Shown in pieces: positions 1 to 8,849 of a DNA stretch of 39,345 nt. A program made the translations under genes and the position numbers. Source of the stretch: Alphaproteobacteria bacterium (GTDB lineage Bacteria; Pseudomonadota; Alphaproteobacteria; Micavibrionales; Micavibrionaceae); the NCBI GenBank assembly GCA_018000295.1, contig JAGNKE010000024.1, forward strand, positions 1-39,345, given 5' to 3'. The notes beneath the pieces were generated by a model that worked only from the letters and a program-made list of their open reading frames with translations, had not been told where the DNA came from and did no database searches. How positions within the stretch are numbered: position 1 is the stretch's first letter; each line of letters opens with the position of its first letter.

Positions 1-68
1 GGACCTGTCTGATTTTGTGGCAGAAGCGGCTCTATCACTGACCATTGTTTATCCGATAACCAAAACAT
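1..68 (-). CDS. IS5-family transposase, N-terminal fragment (cut by window edge)
   Basis: The reading frame starts at ATG 68 behind a strong Shine-Dalgarno (GGAGG, about 7 bases upstream) and runs off the left edge after 22 codons. The peptide opens MFWLSDKQWSVIEPLLP, the typical start of the DUF4096 N-terminal domain of IS5-type DDE transposases (usual pattern: F-W-L-[ST]-D-x-Q-W ... EP-x-L-P). The catalytic domain is outside the window, so activity cannot be judged. The assignment rests on this short but characteristic N-terminus and on the IS-like terminus just upstream. Confidence 0.75.
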   Translation of the reverse strand, partial: MFWLSDKQWSVIEPLLPQNQTG

Positions 69-127
69 TCAATCCTCCTTCGTTTGAAGAATTGAATCAT
101 ATTCCTTCAATTAGGTACAGACCCTAA
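1..127 (-). mobile_element. IS5-type insertion sequence, one end
   Basis: The transposase start at 68 is followed outward by about 55 bases of leader and then a plausible terminal inverted repeat reading GGGTCTGTACC on the minus strand (about 113-124). It abuts CTAA at 124-127, which fits the YTAR target duplicated by many IS5 elements. The other end and the second target copy are outside the window, so the exact boundary and the duplication are inferred. Confidence 0.55.
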
Positions 128-338
128 CAAACTCAGCATCACGACCCATCAAAAGCGGGTTGATATACTGTACAGGAGTCCAGGAAAGTCCCGTTAGTCT
201 AGTAAGCTCTTCACAGTTCTTTATATCCTGCCTCGTTACAGCGGATAAAGGAGAAACACTATTGAATTTGCTGACAACACTTCGCACACCCTGCATAATA
301 GACATAAGTTCACCCAATACTATTTTTCTAGCAATCAA
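111..338 (-). pseudogene. Small AT-rich ORF apparently truncated by the IS insertion
   Basis: The open frame runs from TTG 338 (or the ATG 11 codons later, at the MSIMQG start) to a stop at 111. Its last four residues (RVCT) and stop codon are encoded on the IS side of the predicted junction at about 124, so the original C-terminus is probably lost. The product (64-75 residues) has no motif I recognise. The stretch is clearly lower in GC than the tad genes beside it, suggesting acquired or decaying DNA. It could equally be a chance frame. Confidence 0.35.
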
Positions 339-503
339 CTAGATGGTATATGAAAACAGAATATTAGGGCAATAAGAATACTATCCTATTTTCATTGCAC
401 AGGCGTTACTCTTCTACGATATGCAGAATGGCCACCAGAGGCCAGACTCGCTGCTTCGCCTCGCCGCGCTAGTAGGGGTGTGATCTGTGAGGCGCAAGCC
501 CCT
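339..503. other. Intergenic region downstream of tadC
   Basis: No gene is seen here. On the minus strand it is the 3' flank of tadC and contains two weak inverted repeats: TGGCC/GGCCA around 429-444, and AGGGG/CCCCT around 473-503. Neither has a clear T-tract, so a terminator for the cpaA-tadC operon is possible but not demonstrated. GC falls sharply below about 420. Confidence 0.4.
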
Positions 504-1463
504 CTAACTACCAACCCCCGCCGCTGCGGCCTTGATCCCCGCCGGCCCGAGAATGATGATGAACAGCGCCGGAAGGAAGAACAAAATCATCGGCACCGTG
601 AGTTTGGGCGGCAGGGCGGCGGCCTTACGCTCCGCCTCGGCCATCCGCATATCACGCAACTCTTCGGACATCACCCGCATCGCCTGAGAAATCGACGTTC
701 CGTACTGCTCGGCCTGAATAAGAGCCGTAGCGAAGGATTTCCCCGCCCCGCTCCCCACGCGCCGCGCAAAATCCTGCAAAGCCTGCCGCCGGTCGTTCAA
801 CATCGCCATCTCGGCGCTGAGAATCCCCAGCTCTTCTCCAAGGATGGGCGAATGCTCCGCGACCTCCGTGGCCACGCGCTCGATCGTCTGCTCCAGCCCG
901 ATCCCGCCCTGCACACAAATCAGCATCATATCCAGCGAGTCCGGAAAACTCAGGTTCAATTCCTGCTGGCGCTTCTGGATCATATTCTTGATCAGAATAT
1001 CCGGCAGCTTGAACCCGACCAGAGCCGCCGACAGCAAGATGATGCTGGCCATACCGTCCGATAGCTTTTTGTCCTCGGGAACCTTCATCAGGAACATCAT
1101 CCCCAGCCCGACGAAAAGAATGGGCAGAACCACGCGGGCGATCATAAAGCGCAGCGGAGCCTTCGGGTTCCGAACCCCCGCCTGAAGCATTTTATCGCGC
1201 ACCTTTTCGCCCATTTTCCCCGCAAGCTGCTGCACGCGGAAGAAACTGGACATCGAATCCTTGGCGGAAAGAGCCTCCTGCCCCCGGTTCCGTCCGGCAT
1301 CCCGCGTCTGCTGATAGAGATCCTTGCGCCGCTTCTCGATGACGGAGATCGCCTTTTCCTTCTTGTCCGCCTTTTGCAGGAACGGAAAGGCAAAACCGAT
1401 GACCGACGCCGCCGCAAGCAGCGACGCGCCGACGGTGATGATCAGTTCGTTATCCAAATCCAT
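504..1463 (-). CDS. tadC: Tad pilus inner-membrane platform protein TadC
   Basis: A 319-residue type II secretion F-domain protein and last gene of the tad operon. TadB and TadC form the inner-membrane platform on which the CpaF ATPase drives Flp pilus assembly. The N-terminus has one membrane segment (about residues 8-28). A cytoplasmic stretch follows, then a hydrophobic pair around 108-155, the F domain with its FPDSLDMMLICVQGGIGLEQ core, and a C-terminal membrane segment (FFLPALFIIILGPAG). The start is ATG 1463 behind AAGGAG. It lies 25 bases after tadB. Length and layout match TadC rather than TadB, which has a single central F domain closer to the C-terminus. Confidence 0.93.
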   Translation of the reverse strand: MDLDNELIITVGASLLAAASVIGFAFPFLQKADKKEKAISVIEKRRKDLYQQTRDAGRNRGQEALSAKDSMSSFFRVQQLAGKMGEKVRDKMLQAGVRNPKAPLRFMIARVVLPILFVGLGMMFLMKVPEDKKLSDGMASIILLSAALVGFKLPDILIKNMIQKRQQELNLSFPDSLDMMLICVQGGIGLEQTIERVATEVAEHSPILGEELGILSAEMAMLNDRRQALQDFARRVGSGAGKSFATALIQAEQYGTSISQAMRVMSEELRDMRMAEAERKAAALPPKLTVPMILFFLPALFIIILGPAGIKAAAAGVGS

Positions 1464-1488
1464 AGCAAGTACTCCTTAAAACGCAGAT

Positions 1489-2463
1489 TCAAACCTTGAA
1501 ATTGATCATGGCCTTCATGACGAAGACCCCCATGCTCATCCACACCACCGCCCCGGCAACCAGCCACTTTCCGGTCGGCGTGGTGAACAGGATCATGATG
1601 TAATCGGGATTGAGGAAATAAAGCCCCAAAGCCACCAAAATCGGCAAAGCCCCGATGATCGAGGCCGAGGCAATCGCCTCGGAAGACAGCGCGACGATTT
1701 TGCGCTTCAGCCGGAACCGTGCGCGGATGACGTTGGCCAGATTGGTCAAAACTTCCGAAAGGCTCGATCCCGTCTGCGCCTGAATCGCAAGGCCCGTGGC
1801 GAACATCTGCATTTCCGTCAGCGGCATCCGCTTGGTCGCATCCAGCGCCGCCTCATGCAGGGGAATACCGATTTTCTGCTTGTCATAGACGCGGGACATT
1901 TCCTCGCCCACCGGCCCCTCGAATTCACGCGAAATCATGGCGACCGCTTCCGAAACGGGCATACCGGCCTTCAAAAGCCGGACGATAGCCTCCAGAGCAT
2001 CCGCAAACTCCGCCAGAAAGTTCTTCTGCCGGCGCTTGATAAGAAAACGCAGGACGAACCGCGGCACGCCGAGCGTTCCGATAATGGGCATCAAACCGAC
2101 GACATATTCCGACATCCCGAAAAAATAGGCGCCTCCGGTCAAAACCACGCCGCACAAAATGGAAAATATCCAGAACTGCCGGGGCGTCGTCTCAAGCCCC
2201 GCCTGCCCCAGCTTCATGGCAATCGTGACCTTCTTCTTGCCCTTGCCTTCTTCTTCCTTGCTTTCCTTGAGCTTGCGGGCAATCTCGGCCCGACGCTTGT
2301 TCTGCACGTCGCGTTCGCTCGAACCATTGTCGCTCGATCCCCCGCGGATAACCGCCAGCTTGCCCTCGCGCTTCTTGGTCTCCTTGTTCATCATCACAGC
2401 CATCGTGACCCCGAAGATCAGGAACACAAGGCAGCAGATGATGACGATTTGCACGAGTTCCAT
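1489..2463 (-). CDS. tadB: Tad pilus inner-membrane platform protein TadB
   Basis: A 324-residue type II secretion F-domain protein, partner of TadC in the pilus assembly platform. It has an N-terminal membrane segment (about 5-25) and a lysine/glutamate-rich charged linker (about 28-80). Two central membrane segments precede the F domain, which carries FADALEAIVRLLKAGMPVSEAV and the TGLAIQAQTGSSLSEVLTNLANVIRAR stretch typical of TadB. Two C-terminal membrane segments end the protein. Only 6 bases separate it from the cpaF stop, so translation is probably coupled. Confidence 0.94.
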   Translation of the reverse strand: MELVQIVIICCLVFLIFGVTMAVMMNKETKKREGKLAVIRGGSSDNGSSERDVQNKRRAEIARKLKESKEEEGKGKKKVTIAMKLGQAGLETTPRQFWIFSILCGVVLTGGAYFFGMSEYVVGLMPIIGTLGVPRFVLRFLIKRRQKNFLAEFADALEAIVRLLKAGMPVSEAVAMISREFEGPVGEEMSRVYDKQKIGIPLHEAALDATKRMPLTEMQMFATGLAIQAQTGSSLSEVLTNLANVIRARFRLKRKIVALSSEAIASASIIGALPILVALGLYFLNPDYIMILFTTPTGKWLVAGAVVWMSMGVFVMKAMINFKV

Positions 2464-2469
2464 GGTGGT

Positions 2470-4140
2470 TTAGCCGTAGGCTTCCTCCATCGCATCGAGA
2501 ACAAGCTGCTCGACCCCGAATTGGCGGGCGTTGTCGTAAAACTTTGGCCGCAGGCCCGAAGAGCGCTGCCGCGTAATCAGCTTGCCCTTCTCGTCCTCGC
2601 CGAGGATTTCCAGATAAAACAGATCCTGCATGGTCACGACATCGCCCTCCATCCCCGTCACTTCGGAGACGTGCGTGGTTTTCCGCGAACCGTCGCGCAG
2701 ACGCTGCACCTGGATAATGACGTTAACGGCGGAGGCGATCTGCTCACGCACCGCCTTCTGCGGCAGGTTCAGCCCGCCCATCGCGATCATGTTTTCCATC
2801 CGCGAAATCGCCTCGCGGGGATTGTTGGCGTGCACCGTTCCCATCGAACCGTCATGGCCCGTGTTCATCGCTTGCAGAAGGTCGAACGCCTCCGGCCCGC
2901 GCACCTCCCCGACGATGATCCGCTCCGGACGCATCCGCAGGCAGTTCCGCACCAGATCGCGCATCGTGATTTCCCCGACCCCTTCAAGGTTCGGCGGCCG
3001 TGTCTCTAAACGCACGACGTGCGGCTGCTGGAGTTGCAATTCGCAGGCGTCCTCGCAGGTGATAATCCGCTCCCCCGCCTCGATATAGCGGGTCAGACAG
3101 TTGAGCATCGTCGTTTTCCCCGAACCCGTACCGCCGGAGACCAGGACGTTCACGCGGCACCGCCCGACAGCCATGATCAGCTTCGCGCACGACGGCGTCA
3201 TGGACCCGTACTCAAGCAATTTTTCCAGCGTCAGCTTGTCCTTCTTGAATTTCCGGATCGTCATGGCCGCGCCGTCCACGGACAGCGGCGGGATAATCAC
3301 GTTCACCCGCGACCCGTCCGGCAAACGCGCATCGCAGATCGGCGAGGCTTCGTCCACCCGCCGCCCGATCGCCCCCACGATCCGCTGACAGATAGTTATA
3401 AGGTGTTGGCTGTCGCGGAACTTGACGTTCGTCTTTTCAATTTTTCCCCCAACCTCGATGTACGTGACATCAGGCCCGTTAATCATGATATCGGCGATAT
3501 CGTCGCGCTCCAGAAGCTCTTCAAGCGGTCCGAAGCCGAGCATATCGTCCGCGCATTCCTTGGCGATGCCCTGCAACTCGGCAGGCGTCAGGTCAAGATT
3601 GCGGAACCGGGCGATCTCCTCGACCGCCGAATAAACTTCCTCACGCGCAGCCTTCGCGTCCATCCGTGCCAGCGCCTTCAGGTCGATCCCGTCGCGTAAA
3701 TCAAGCCATATCCGGTTGCGGCAACGCTGTAACCGCAGAGCCGTGATAGAATCCCCGTGATTGCGATGTTCCTCTTCAGCAGGATGCTCGTTCAGAATTT
3801 CGTCATCCTTCATCGTCTTGCGCTGCTTGGTGGGCGCTTTATCTTCGGGGACCTGTTCCGGCGCTTGCGGCTCCGGCGGAATGGCGCGGGGGTCAAGCCC
3901 CGTGGACTCGCCTGGACCGAGGCTGGAAAGCACCGCCCCGATATTTTCGGAAGCCACCACAGCCGCAGAACCATTGGGTTTGGAAACAGGTTCGCCCTCT
4001 TTGGACGGAAGATCGAAAGACACCGGCGCAGGCGTCTCGACTTTCGGGGCAATACGTTCCGCCGGCGCAGAAGACTTGCCCCCTGCGGAGCTTTTTACCG
4101 GCGGAGGCTTCTGCCCCCCTGTCGTTTTTTTTCCGAACAT
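2470..4140 (-). CDS. cpaF: Tad pilus assembly ATPase CpaF (TadA)
   Basis: A 556-residue secretion ATPase of the VirB11/PulE superfamily that powers Flp pilus polymerisation on the inner face of the membrane. The first 130 residues are low-complexity and rich in Pro, Lys and Glu, longer than in many CpaF proteins. The conserved N-terminal domain follows ([22 protein letters not shown] at about 201-222). Next come the Walker [10 protein letters not shown] (336-344), the Walker B region [15 protein letters not shown], and the His box [15 protein letters not shown]. The start is ATG 4140. The gene sits between cpaE and tadB as in Caulobacter. Confidence 0.96.
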   Translation of the reverse strand: MFGKKTTGGQKPPPVKSSAGGKSSAPAERIAPKVETPAPVSFDLPSKEGEPVSKPNGSAAVVASENIGAVLSSLGPGESTGLDPRAIPPEPQAPEQVPEDKAPTKQRKTMKDDEILNEHPAEEEHRNHGDSITALRLQRCRNRIWLDLRDGIDLKALARMDAKAAREEVYSAVEEIARFRNLDLTPAELQGIAKECADDMLGFGPLEELLERDDIADIMINGPDVTYIEVGGKIEKTNVKFRDSQHLITICQRIVGAIGRRVDEASPICDARLPDGSRVNVIIPPLSVDGAAMTIRKFKKDKLTLEKLLEYGSMTPSCAKLIMAVGRCRVNVLVSGGTGSGKTTMLNCLTRYIEAGERIITCEDACELQLQQPHVVRLETRPPNLEGVGEITMRDLVRNCLRMRPERIIVGEVRGPEAFDLLQAMNTGHDGSMGTVHANNPREAISRMENMIAMGGLNLPQKAVREQIASAVNVIIQVQRLRDGSRKTTHVSEVTGMEGDVVTMQDLFYLEILGEDEKGKLITRQRSSGLRPKFYDNARQFGVEQLVLDAMEEAYG

Positions 4141-4188
4141 CTCTAGTCCCGTATGTGCAGGCCGGATTCCCGGCCATTTTCCCTATTG

Positions 4189-5436
4189 TCACTTCTTTTT
4201 GGTTAAAAAACTCCCCAACAAACCCGTTTTCTTATCGCTTTTTTCATCCAGAAACCCGTCGGAAGGCGGCGTAATCGTCTTGCCGAGAACCGGAAGTAAT
4301 GAATTCTTAAGAATGTCCAGTCCCTCCTTGTCGGAAAGGATCTGCCGCGCATTGCTCTCATGCCCGAGGAACAGGGCCGGCAGATAAGGCACACTGGCCG
4401 CAACAGGAGCTTCAAGGGCTTTCTGCGCCTCCTGCGCGGTCACTTCATAGGCCTTGGCCATCCCCGTTTTATTGAGAATCAGCGAAACATCGGTCTTATC
4501 CCCACCGCGCAGATCAGAGATTTCCTTGATCAGACTGCGCGCAAACCGCAGGGCCGTAAGCGTCGGCGTCGCCACCAGAACCGTCTGGTTCGCCCGCGCA
4601 ATCAAAAGCTTCTTGAGGAAGGATTCCGCCCCCGACAGATCGGCCAGCACCACCGGAGCCTTCACCATCAGGAAATCGAGAAACTTTTCATATTGATCAG
4701 GCAGGATGGTCGGATCAAGCATCGCATCCCCGCCCCCCGCCATAATCGACAGCCGCTCACCCTGCTCCACGAACAGGCGCTTCAGGCCGTTTTCATCTTT
4801 TTTCTCCACCATGCGGGAAATTTCACGCAAAGTTCCGGCGGGATCGAACCCCATGCCCACGCTTAAAGACGACCAGCCGCCCGACGCATCGATCAGAACG
4901 ACTTTCTGCCCCCACAACTCGCTGACCCCCAACGCCATCGCTTGTATAAGGGCCGTCGTCCCCACCCCACCCTTAGCGCCCAGAAACGCGATCAGACGGC
5001 TGCCACTCACCCCTAGGCGGTTGACCAAGGTCTTGGCGATAACTTCCGAAAGAACATCTTTCTGCACGGGGCGAACGAGGTAATCACTCACCCCCATCTC
5101 GATCAGGTTGCGGTAAAGATAAACATCATTGACGGGTCCGATGACCACGGCCGCCGTATCCTGCGAACAATAAGCCGACAACGCCTCAAGCCGCCCCAGA
5201 AACGCCTCGTCAATCGTATCGGTCTGGAGGATCACAAGCGCGGGCGCGTCGCGTTCGGAAAAAACCTGAATCGCCGTCTCGACATCGCCCGGTGCCACGT
5301 CGAGAGTGACACGCGCAAACCGCCAGTCGTTCCGAATATCCGCTGCGTTACGCAGCGTTTCAGCATCGTGCGAAAACACCGCAACCCCCGCGGACGGAAG
5401 AAGGATATCAGTGGCTTGAAGATCAGCCTCGCTCAT
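4189..5436 (-). CDS. cpaE: Tad pilus localisation ATPase CpaE (TadZ)
   Basis: A 415-residue MinD/ParA-like protein that places the Tad machine in the cell, usually at a pole. Residues 1-140 form a receiver-like domain; the usual phospho-acceptor environment is not convincing, as in other TadZ proteins. The deviant Walker A GAKGGVGTT is at 153-161, followed by VVLIDASGGWSSLSVGMGFDP (Walker A' region) and VVLADLSG (Walker B). The C-terminus is lysine-rich. The start ATG 5436 overlaps by ATGA the stop of a possible 28-codon leader frame (5433-5519). Confidence 0.94.
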   Translation of the reverse strand: MSEADLQATDILLPSAGVAVFSHDAETLRNAADIRNDWRFARVTLDVAPGDVETAIQVFSERDAPALVILQTDTIDEAFLGRLEALSAYCSQDTAAVVIGPVNDVYLYRNLIEMGVSDYLVRPVQKDVLSEVIAKTLVNRLGVSGSRLIAFLGAKGGVGTTALIQAMALGVSELWGQKVVLIDASGGWSSLSVGMGFDPAGTLREISRMVEKKDENGLKRLFVEQGERLSIMAGGGDAMLDPTILPDQYEKFLDFLMVKAPVVLADLSGAESFLKKLLIARANQTVLVATPTLTALRFARSLIKEISDLRGGDKTDVSLILNKTGMAKAYEVTAQEAQKALEAPVAASVPYLPALFLGHESNARQILSDKEGLDILKNSLLPVLGKTITPPSDGFLDEKSDKKTGLLGSFLTKKK

Positions 5437-5519
5437 TCAATTTGACCTGTGCCGTGCCCGGGAAAAAGGGCGGATCTGCTCAATAACAACTCACTCAGAC
5501 GGGTTTTCCCAGACGACAC
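5433..5519 (-). CDS. Possible short leader ORF coupled to cpaE (speculative)
   Basis: A GTG-initiated frame of 28 codons ends in a TGA that overlaps the cpaE start codon as ATGA, the classic arrangement for translational coupling. A purine-rich stretch (AAGGGGG) lies 11-17 bases upstream of the GTG. The peptide starts VSSGKTRLSELLLSR and matches nothing I know. It fills much of the otherwise unexplained 157-base gap between cpaD and cpaE. An open frame of this length by chance is quite possible. Confidence 0.22.
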   Translation of the reverse strand: MSSGKTRLSELLLSRSALFPGHGTGQIE

Positions 5520-5593
5520 TTTATCACCCGCCCCCTTAAAAATGTCCTAACGGAAGGCAGGGAAAAGCGGGTTAAAAAAGGATAAAGAAAAAT

Positions 5594-6259
5594 CTATTTT
5601 CCAGAAGCAGACTCACCGTCCAGAGGCTGGTTCTCGGCGCCGGAACGGACGACATCGACGATGTTCCCGCCGCTGCGCCCATCGGTGGTCGGATCGGTGT
5701 TCCCCTGCCCTTCAAGGTGCTTGGGATTGGAGACCTGACGGGCGGTCAGGCTCTGGATCGTACAGCCCAGCTTGTAATCGGCCTCGGGTTCAATGGTCAT
5801 GCTCTCCGTTCCCGGCATGGTCTTGCAACCCGCAGGCGCATGAGCAGCGTAGGAATCATACCCGATCAGCACGCGGGACTCATCCCCCTGGCCATTAACG
5901 GGCAGGATATCCATTTCAACGCCGGAAACGCCCTGCGCCCGTAAAGCTTTCACCAGAGACGTCCCCTTATCGGTCGCCATGCGGGCGGTATTCCGGTAAT
6001 TATGCGGATCGTAGGTGACGGTGACATTCAGCGGCCCCTGCCCGTGGCGGGAATACTCATGCGCCACGCCGCGCACGAAATCCTGATCCGCCCGCGATGC
6101 GGGAACATCCGTGAAGGAAACATCCTCCCGGACTTGTATCTTTTCCGTATTCAGATTCCCCGGCGCATACATCTCGCACCCGCTGAGAAACGCGGGACAG
6201 GCCAGAAGCGCGGCGCCCGTGATTAAAACTTTGGTGGAAGATGAAAAAAACTTCGTCAT
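5594..6259 (-). CDS. cpaD: Tad pilus assembly lipoprotein CpaD
   Basis: A 221-residue predicted outer-membrane lipoprotein of the CpaD family, which helps the secretin CpaC insert and act. The signal peptide ends in the lipobox LSGC (Cys at about 28). The body has the family features: VTYDPHNYRNTARM, a repeated GxxxxM-type turn near AGCKTMPG, and LGCTIQSLTARQVSNPKHLEG. Family members share this paired-cysteine C-terminal region. The gene lies 32 bases after cpaC, in the expected order. Confidence 0.88.
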   Translation of the reverse strand: MTKFFSSSTKVLITGAALLACPAFLSGCEMYAPGNLNTEKIQVREDVSFTDVPASRADQDFVRGVAHEYSRHGQGPLNVTVTYDPHNYRNTARMATDKGTSLVKALRAQGVSGVEMDILPVNGQGDESRVLIGYDSYAAHAPAGCKTMPGTESMTIEPEADYKLGCTIQSLTARQVSNPKHLEGQGNTDPTTDGRSGGNIVDVVRSGAENQPLDGESASGK

Positions 6260-6291
6260 AGCGGTAAACTCCTGCTCCCGTTCCTTGGGTT

Positions 6292-7779
6292 CTAATCCAG
6301 CATATATCCGTAATTGCCCGAAGCGGTGAAGACGGACTCATCCTCGAAATTATATTTCCGGCGCATATTCCGGGCGAAGACTTCCGCCAGCGGCCCTTGC
6401 TGTCCCTTGCTGAGGCTCACGGCCTTCTCCTTGTCGGCATAGGACTCCACAAGGTACCCCGTGACAATGACGACCAGTTCCGTCTCATCCCGCCGGAAAC
6501 TGTCCGAGGAAACAAGTTTTCCAAGCACGGGAGTATCCTTGATTCCCGGCAGGCCGGACAAGCCCTTGGCGGCTTCGGATTGCAGAAGCCCAGCGATCAT
6601 CAGGCTGCCGCCACTCGGAATTTCGATGGTGGTTTCCGCACGCCGGATATCAAGCCCCGGAACGACAAGATCAGCCAGAACCACGGCATTCGTGCTATCC
6701 AGCGAGGAAACTTCCGTATTCATCTGCAAACTGATCCGCTTATCGGACATAACCACAGGTTTGAAGTTAAGAGAAACCCCGAACTCTCTGAATTCAATAG
6801 TGATATTTCCGAACTGGTCGCGGCCCGTCGGTACGGGGAACTCACCGCCCGCGAGGAACCCGGCCTGCTGCCCGGAGACAGCGGTCAAATTCGGCTCGGC
6901 CAGAACATTCACCAGATTTTGCTCCTCAAGCGCATCGAGGAAAATTCCGATCTCCCCGATCCCTTTGAGGCCGCTATCAAACAGGAGACCCGCCGCGCCG
7001 ATGGCATCCTGCGACAGGGATAAGCCATCCGCTCCGCCGAACTGAAGGGCATCCGTGCCGTCGATAAACTGTGAGGGAGGCGTGCGATCAAACAGCCGTA
7101 CAGCAGACAATTCATTCGGATCGTTGGCATTGGTGTTCACGCCCAGCTCTTTTAATACGCTACGTGTCGCCTCGACGATCTTGACCTGGAGCATCACCTG
7201 CTGCTCCCCGCGTACTTCCAGCATATTGGAAATAAGCTGATCCGTGGCCTTGTCCTCGTCCTGAAGGTCGCTGACATAGTGTCCCACAAGGTTGGCGATC
7301 TTTGACGCCGCCTCAGGCGTGGAAACAGTTCCGGTCAGGTAAATCTGGTCATGAATAGAACCGACCTTGGCGTTCTCATCCGGGAACAAACGATCCACAA
7401 GGCTCTGGATCGCCTGCAGATCATAGGCAACATGGACGTCGAGCTTACGGAGAACGTTGCCAGAGCCGTCGAGCGCGATAATGTTCGTATCCCCCACGGC
7501 AAGCCCGACGATGTAAAGCCGGTTCGACTGTATCGCCTGCACATCCACAATCGCCGGATTGGCAACAAGAATATCCGAAACGTCCCCGTCCAGCAGAACG
7601 ACTTCCGCCTTCCCGAGCGGGATGTCCGTAGGCGCGTGAGTTTTCGGCGCACTGTAAATCGGCTGAAGATCACCCTTGTCAGCATAGCTGGAAGTCCACC
7701 CCCCCGTTCCCGCGACAAAAGTCAGCGCGAGAAACGAAAGCGCAAAGACACTGCGTAATCTGGAACAAAACCCGTTCAT
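6292..7779 (-). CDS. cpaC: Tad pilus secretin CpaC (RcpA)
   Basis: A 495-residue type II/III-like secretin that forms the outer-membrane channel for the Flp pilus. It has a Sec signal peptide (about 1-32), then a pilus N-terminal domain (VVLLDGDVSDILVANPAIVDV at about 61-81) and a BON-like region around 125-190. The C-terminal secretin domain contains VLAEPNLTAVSGQQAGFLAGG, RRAETTIEIPSGGSLMIAGLL and LSGLPGIKDTPVLGKL. The start is ATG 7779. It is separated from cpaB by 104 bases holding a hairpin and short direct repeats. Confidence 0.95.
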   Translation of the reverse strand: MNGFCSRLRSVFALSFLALTFVAGTGGWTSSYADKGDLQPIYSAPKTHAPTDIPLGKAEVVLLDGDVSDILVANPAIVDVQAIQSNRLYIVGLAVGDTNIIALDGSGNVLRKLDVHVAYDLQAIQSLVDRLFPDENAKVGSIHDQIYLTGTVSTPEAASKIANLVGHYVSDLQDEDKATDQLISNMLEVRGEQQVMLQVKIVEATRSVLKELGVNTNANDPNELSAVRLFDRTPPSQFIDGTDALQFGGADGLSLSQDAIGAAGLLFDSGLKGIGEIGIFLDALEEQNLVNVLAEPNLTAVSGQQAGFLAGGEFPVPTGRDQFGNITIEFREFGVSLNFKPVVMSDKRISLQMNTEVSSLDSTNAVVLADLVVPGLDIRRAETTIEIPSGGSLMIAGLLQSEAAKGLSGLPGIKDTPVLGKLVSSDSFRRDETELVVIVTGYLVESYADKEKAVSLSKGQQGPLAEVFARNMRRKYNFEDESVFTASGNYGYMLD

Positions 7780-7827
7780 TGTGTTGTCTTTCAGCTGTTT
7801 AACCGAACGTATTTCACAAAATTGTTT

Positions 7828-7863
7828 AAAAACTCAGAGCGTAGGATTTGAAAAAACTCAGAG
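7828..7863. repeat. Short direct repeats between cpaB and cpaC
   Basis: The 12-mer AAAAACTCAGAG occurs at 7828-7839 and again at 7852-7863, a spacing of 24 bases. A related GCAGAGAAAG follows at 7871-7880. On the transcribed minus strand these read CTCTGAGTTTTT. Their role is unknown; they sit in the untranslated spacer of the cpa operon. Confidence 0.5.
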
Positions 7864-7880
7864 AAAAGACGCAGAGAAAG

Positions 7881-7901
7881 GGCTCATTTTGCAGATGAGC
7901 C
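7881..7901 (-). terminator. Hairpin over the cpaB stop codon (possible attenuator)
   Basis: A perfect 7-bp stem (GGCTCAT/ATGAGCC) with a 7-base loop spans the cpaB stop codon. The transcript downstream is pyrimidine-rich rather than a clean U-run, so it is at best a weak terminator, an RNA-stability element or a processing site between cpaB and cpaC. Confidence 0.35.
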
Positions 7902-8753
7902 ATTATAAATTCGCACAATATTGCGCTGAACGCCAGTCTGCATTTTCAGTTGCTGATAGGCAACGAAGACCTCATCATCAATATGGGTCAAACGCGCATC
8001 GGAAATGGTCGGCCAGCTTTTCTTGACGATCGTATCGTCGCCCACACCGCGCAGCGCCAGCGTCACCTTGCCGAATTCCGCGCCAAGCGCCAGCTTCTCC
8101 GCCTGTTCCGCATTGATCTGCAGGGTCACAGTCTTGCCCAGCTCGGCCTCGTCCTTGTCATCGTCCTCCTCAGCGGTCTGGTCGATCGCCAGGACTTTCA
8201 CATTCTGCAAAATGGTTTCCGTCGCCCACTTGGAAATATTCATGGTCACCAGCATCTGGAACATCGGCCCATCATTTTTATCGGCCTTGAGCGTCTGCTT
8301 GTAGCTCAGCACCACATCAACATAATCGCCGGGCTTGATGAACCCGCCCACCATGGTCTTGGCCTCGACCTTGATCGCCATGGCGCGCATACCGGGCTCA
8401 AGGCTGTTGGCCACGAAGTTCCCGCTCTTTTCCTTCAACAGAAAGCTTTTAAGAACCGCCTCGTCCTTGGCGACGTCCCGACGCAACCGCCCCTCAAGGG
8501 CTTCGACAGCCTCCTGCTCCCCCTCGCGCACGATGGCCCCGCGGAAGACCCCGTCCTTCGGCCATTCCTGCCAGCGCAAATCACCGTCAGCCAGTTCCTG
8601 CCCGATCTTGAGATCGGAAGAGGCCACCAGGACTTCGACAACCTCCTTGCCGCCGCCCCCCTTTTTCCCGCCAAGGGATACCTGAACCAGCATGGCGACC
8701 AGAACGGCGGCCAGCACGGCCCCCCCGAGCACGATGAGGATATTTCTATTCAT
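7884..8753 (-). CDS. cpaB: Tad pilus assembly protein CpaB (RcpC)
   Basis: A 289-residue periplasmic protein anchored by one N-terminal membrane segment (about 3-24), followed by a Gly/Lys-rich linker. The SAF domain follows (EVLVASSDLKIGQELADGDLRWQEWP), then the RcpC-type domain (MRAMAIKVEAKTMVGGFIKPGDYVDVVLSY). CpaB works with the secretin CpaC in the periplasm. I start it at ATG 8753 because AGAGG lies about 8 bases upstream. The longer frame from 8786 adds 11 residues and lacks a ribosome binding site. Confidence 0.92.
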   Translation of the reverse strand: MNRNILIVLGGAVLAAVLVAMLVQVSLGGKKGGGGKEVVEVLVASSDLKIGQELADGDLRWQEWPKDGVFRGAIVREGEQEAVEALEGRLRRDVAKDEAVLKSFLLKEKSGNFVANSLEPGMRAMAIKVEAKTMVGGFIKPGDYVDVVLSYKQTLKADKNDGPMFQMLVTMNISKWATETILQNVKVLAIDQTAEEDDDKDEAELGKTVTLQINAEQAEKLALGAEFGKVTLALRGVGDDTIVKKSWPTISDARLTHIDDEVFVAYQQLKMQTGVQRNIVRIYNGSSAK

Positions 8754-8849
8754 GGTCACGCCTCTTGCAGGACTAGGATTGTTCATAATGTCACGCAGAT
8801 CACTCAGAAGGGGTTGATACGCTTAACGGCGAAGAAACGTCGTTGGATA

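Noticed and set aside
1855..3009. Plus-strand open frame of 384 codons over tadB and cpaF
   Set aside because: It is antisense to two genes with clear family motifs, is rich in His, Arg and Pro as expected for shadow frames in GC-rich DNA, and matches nothing.
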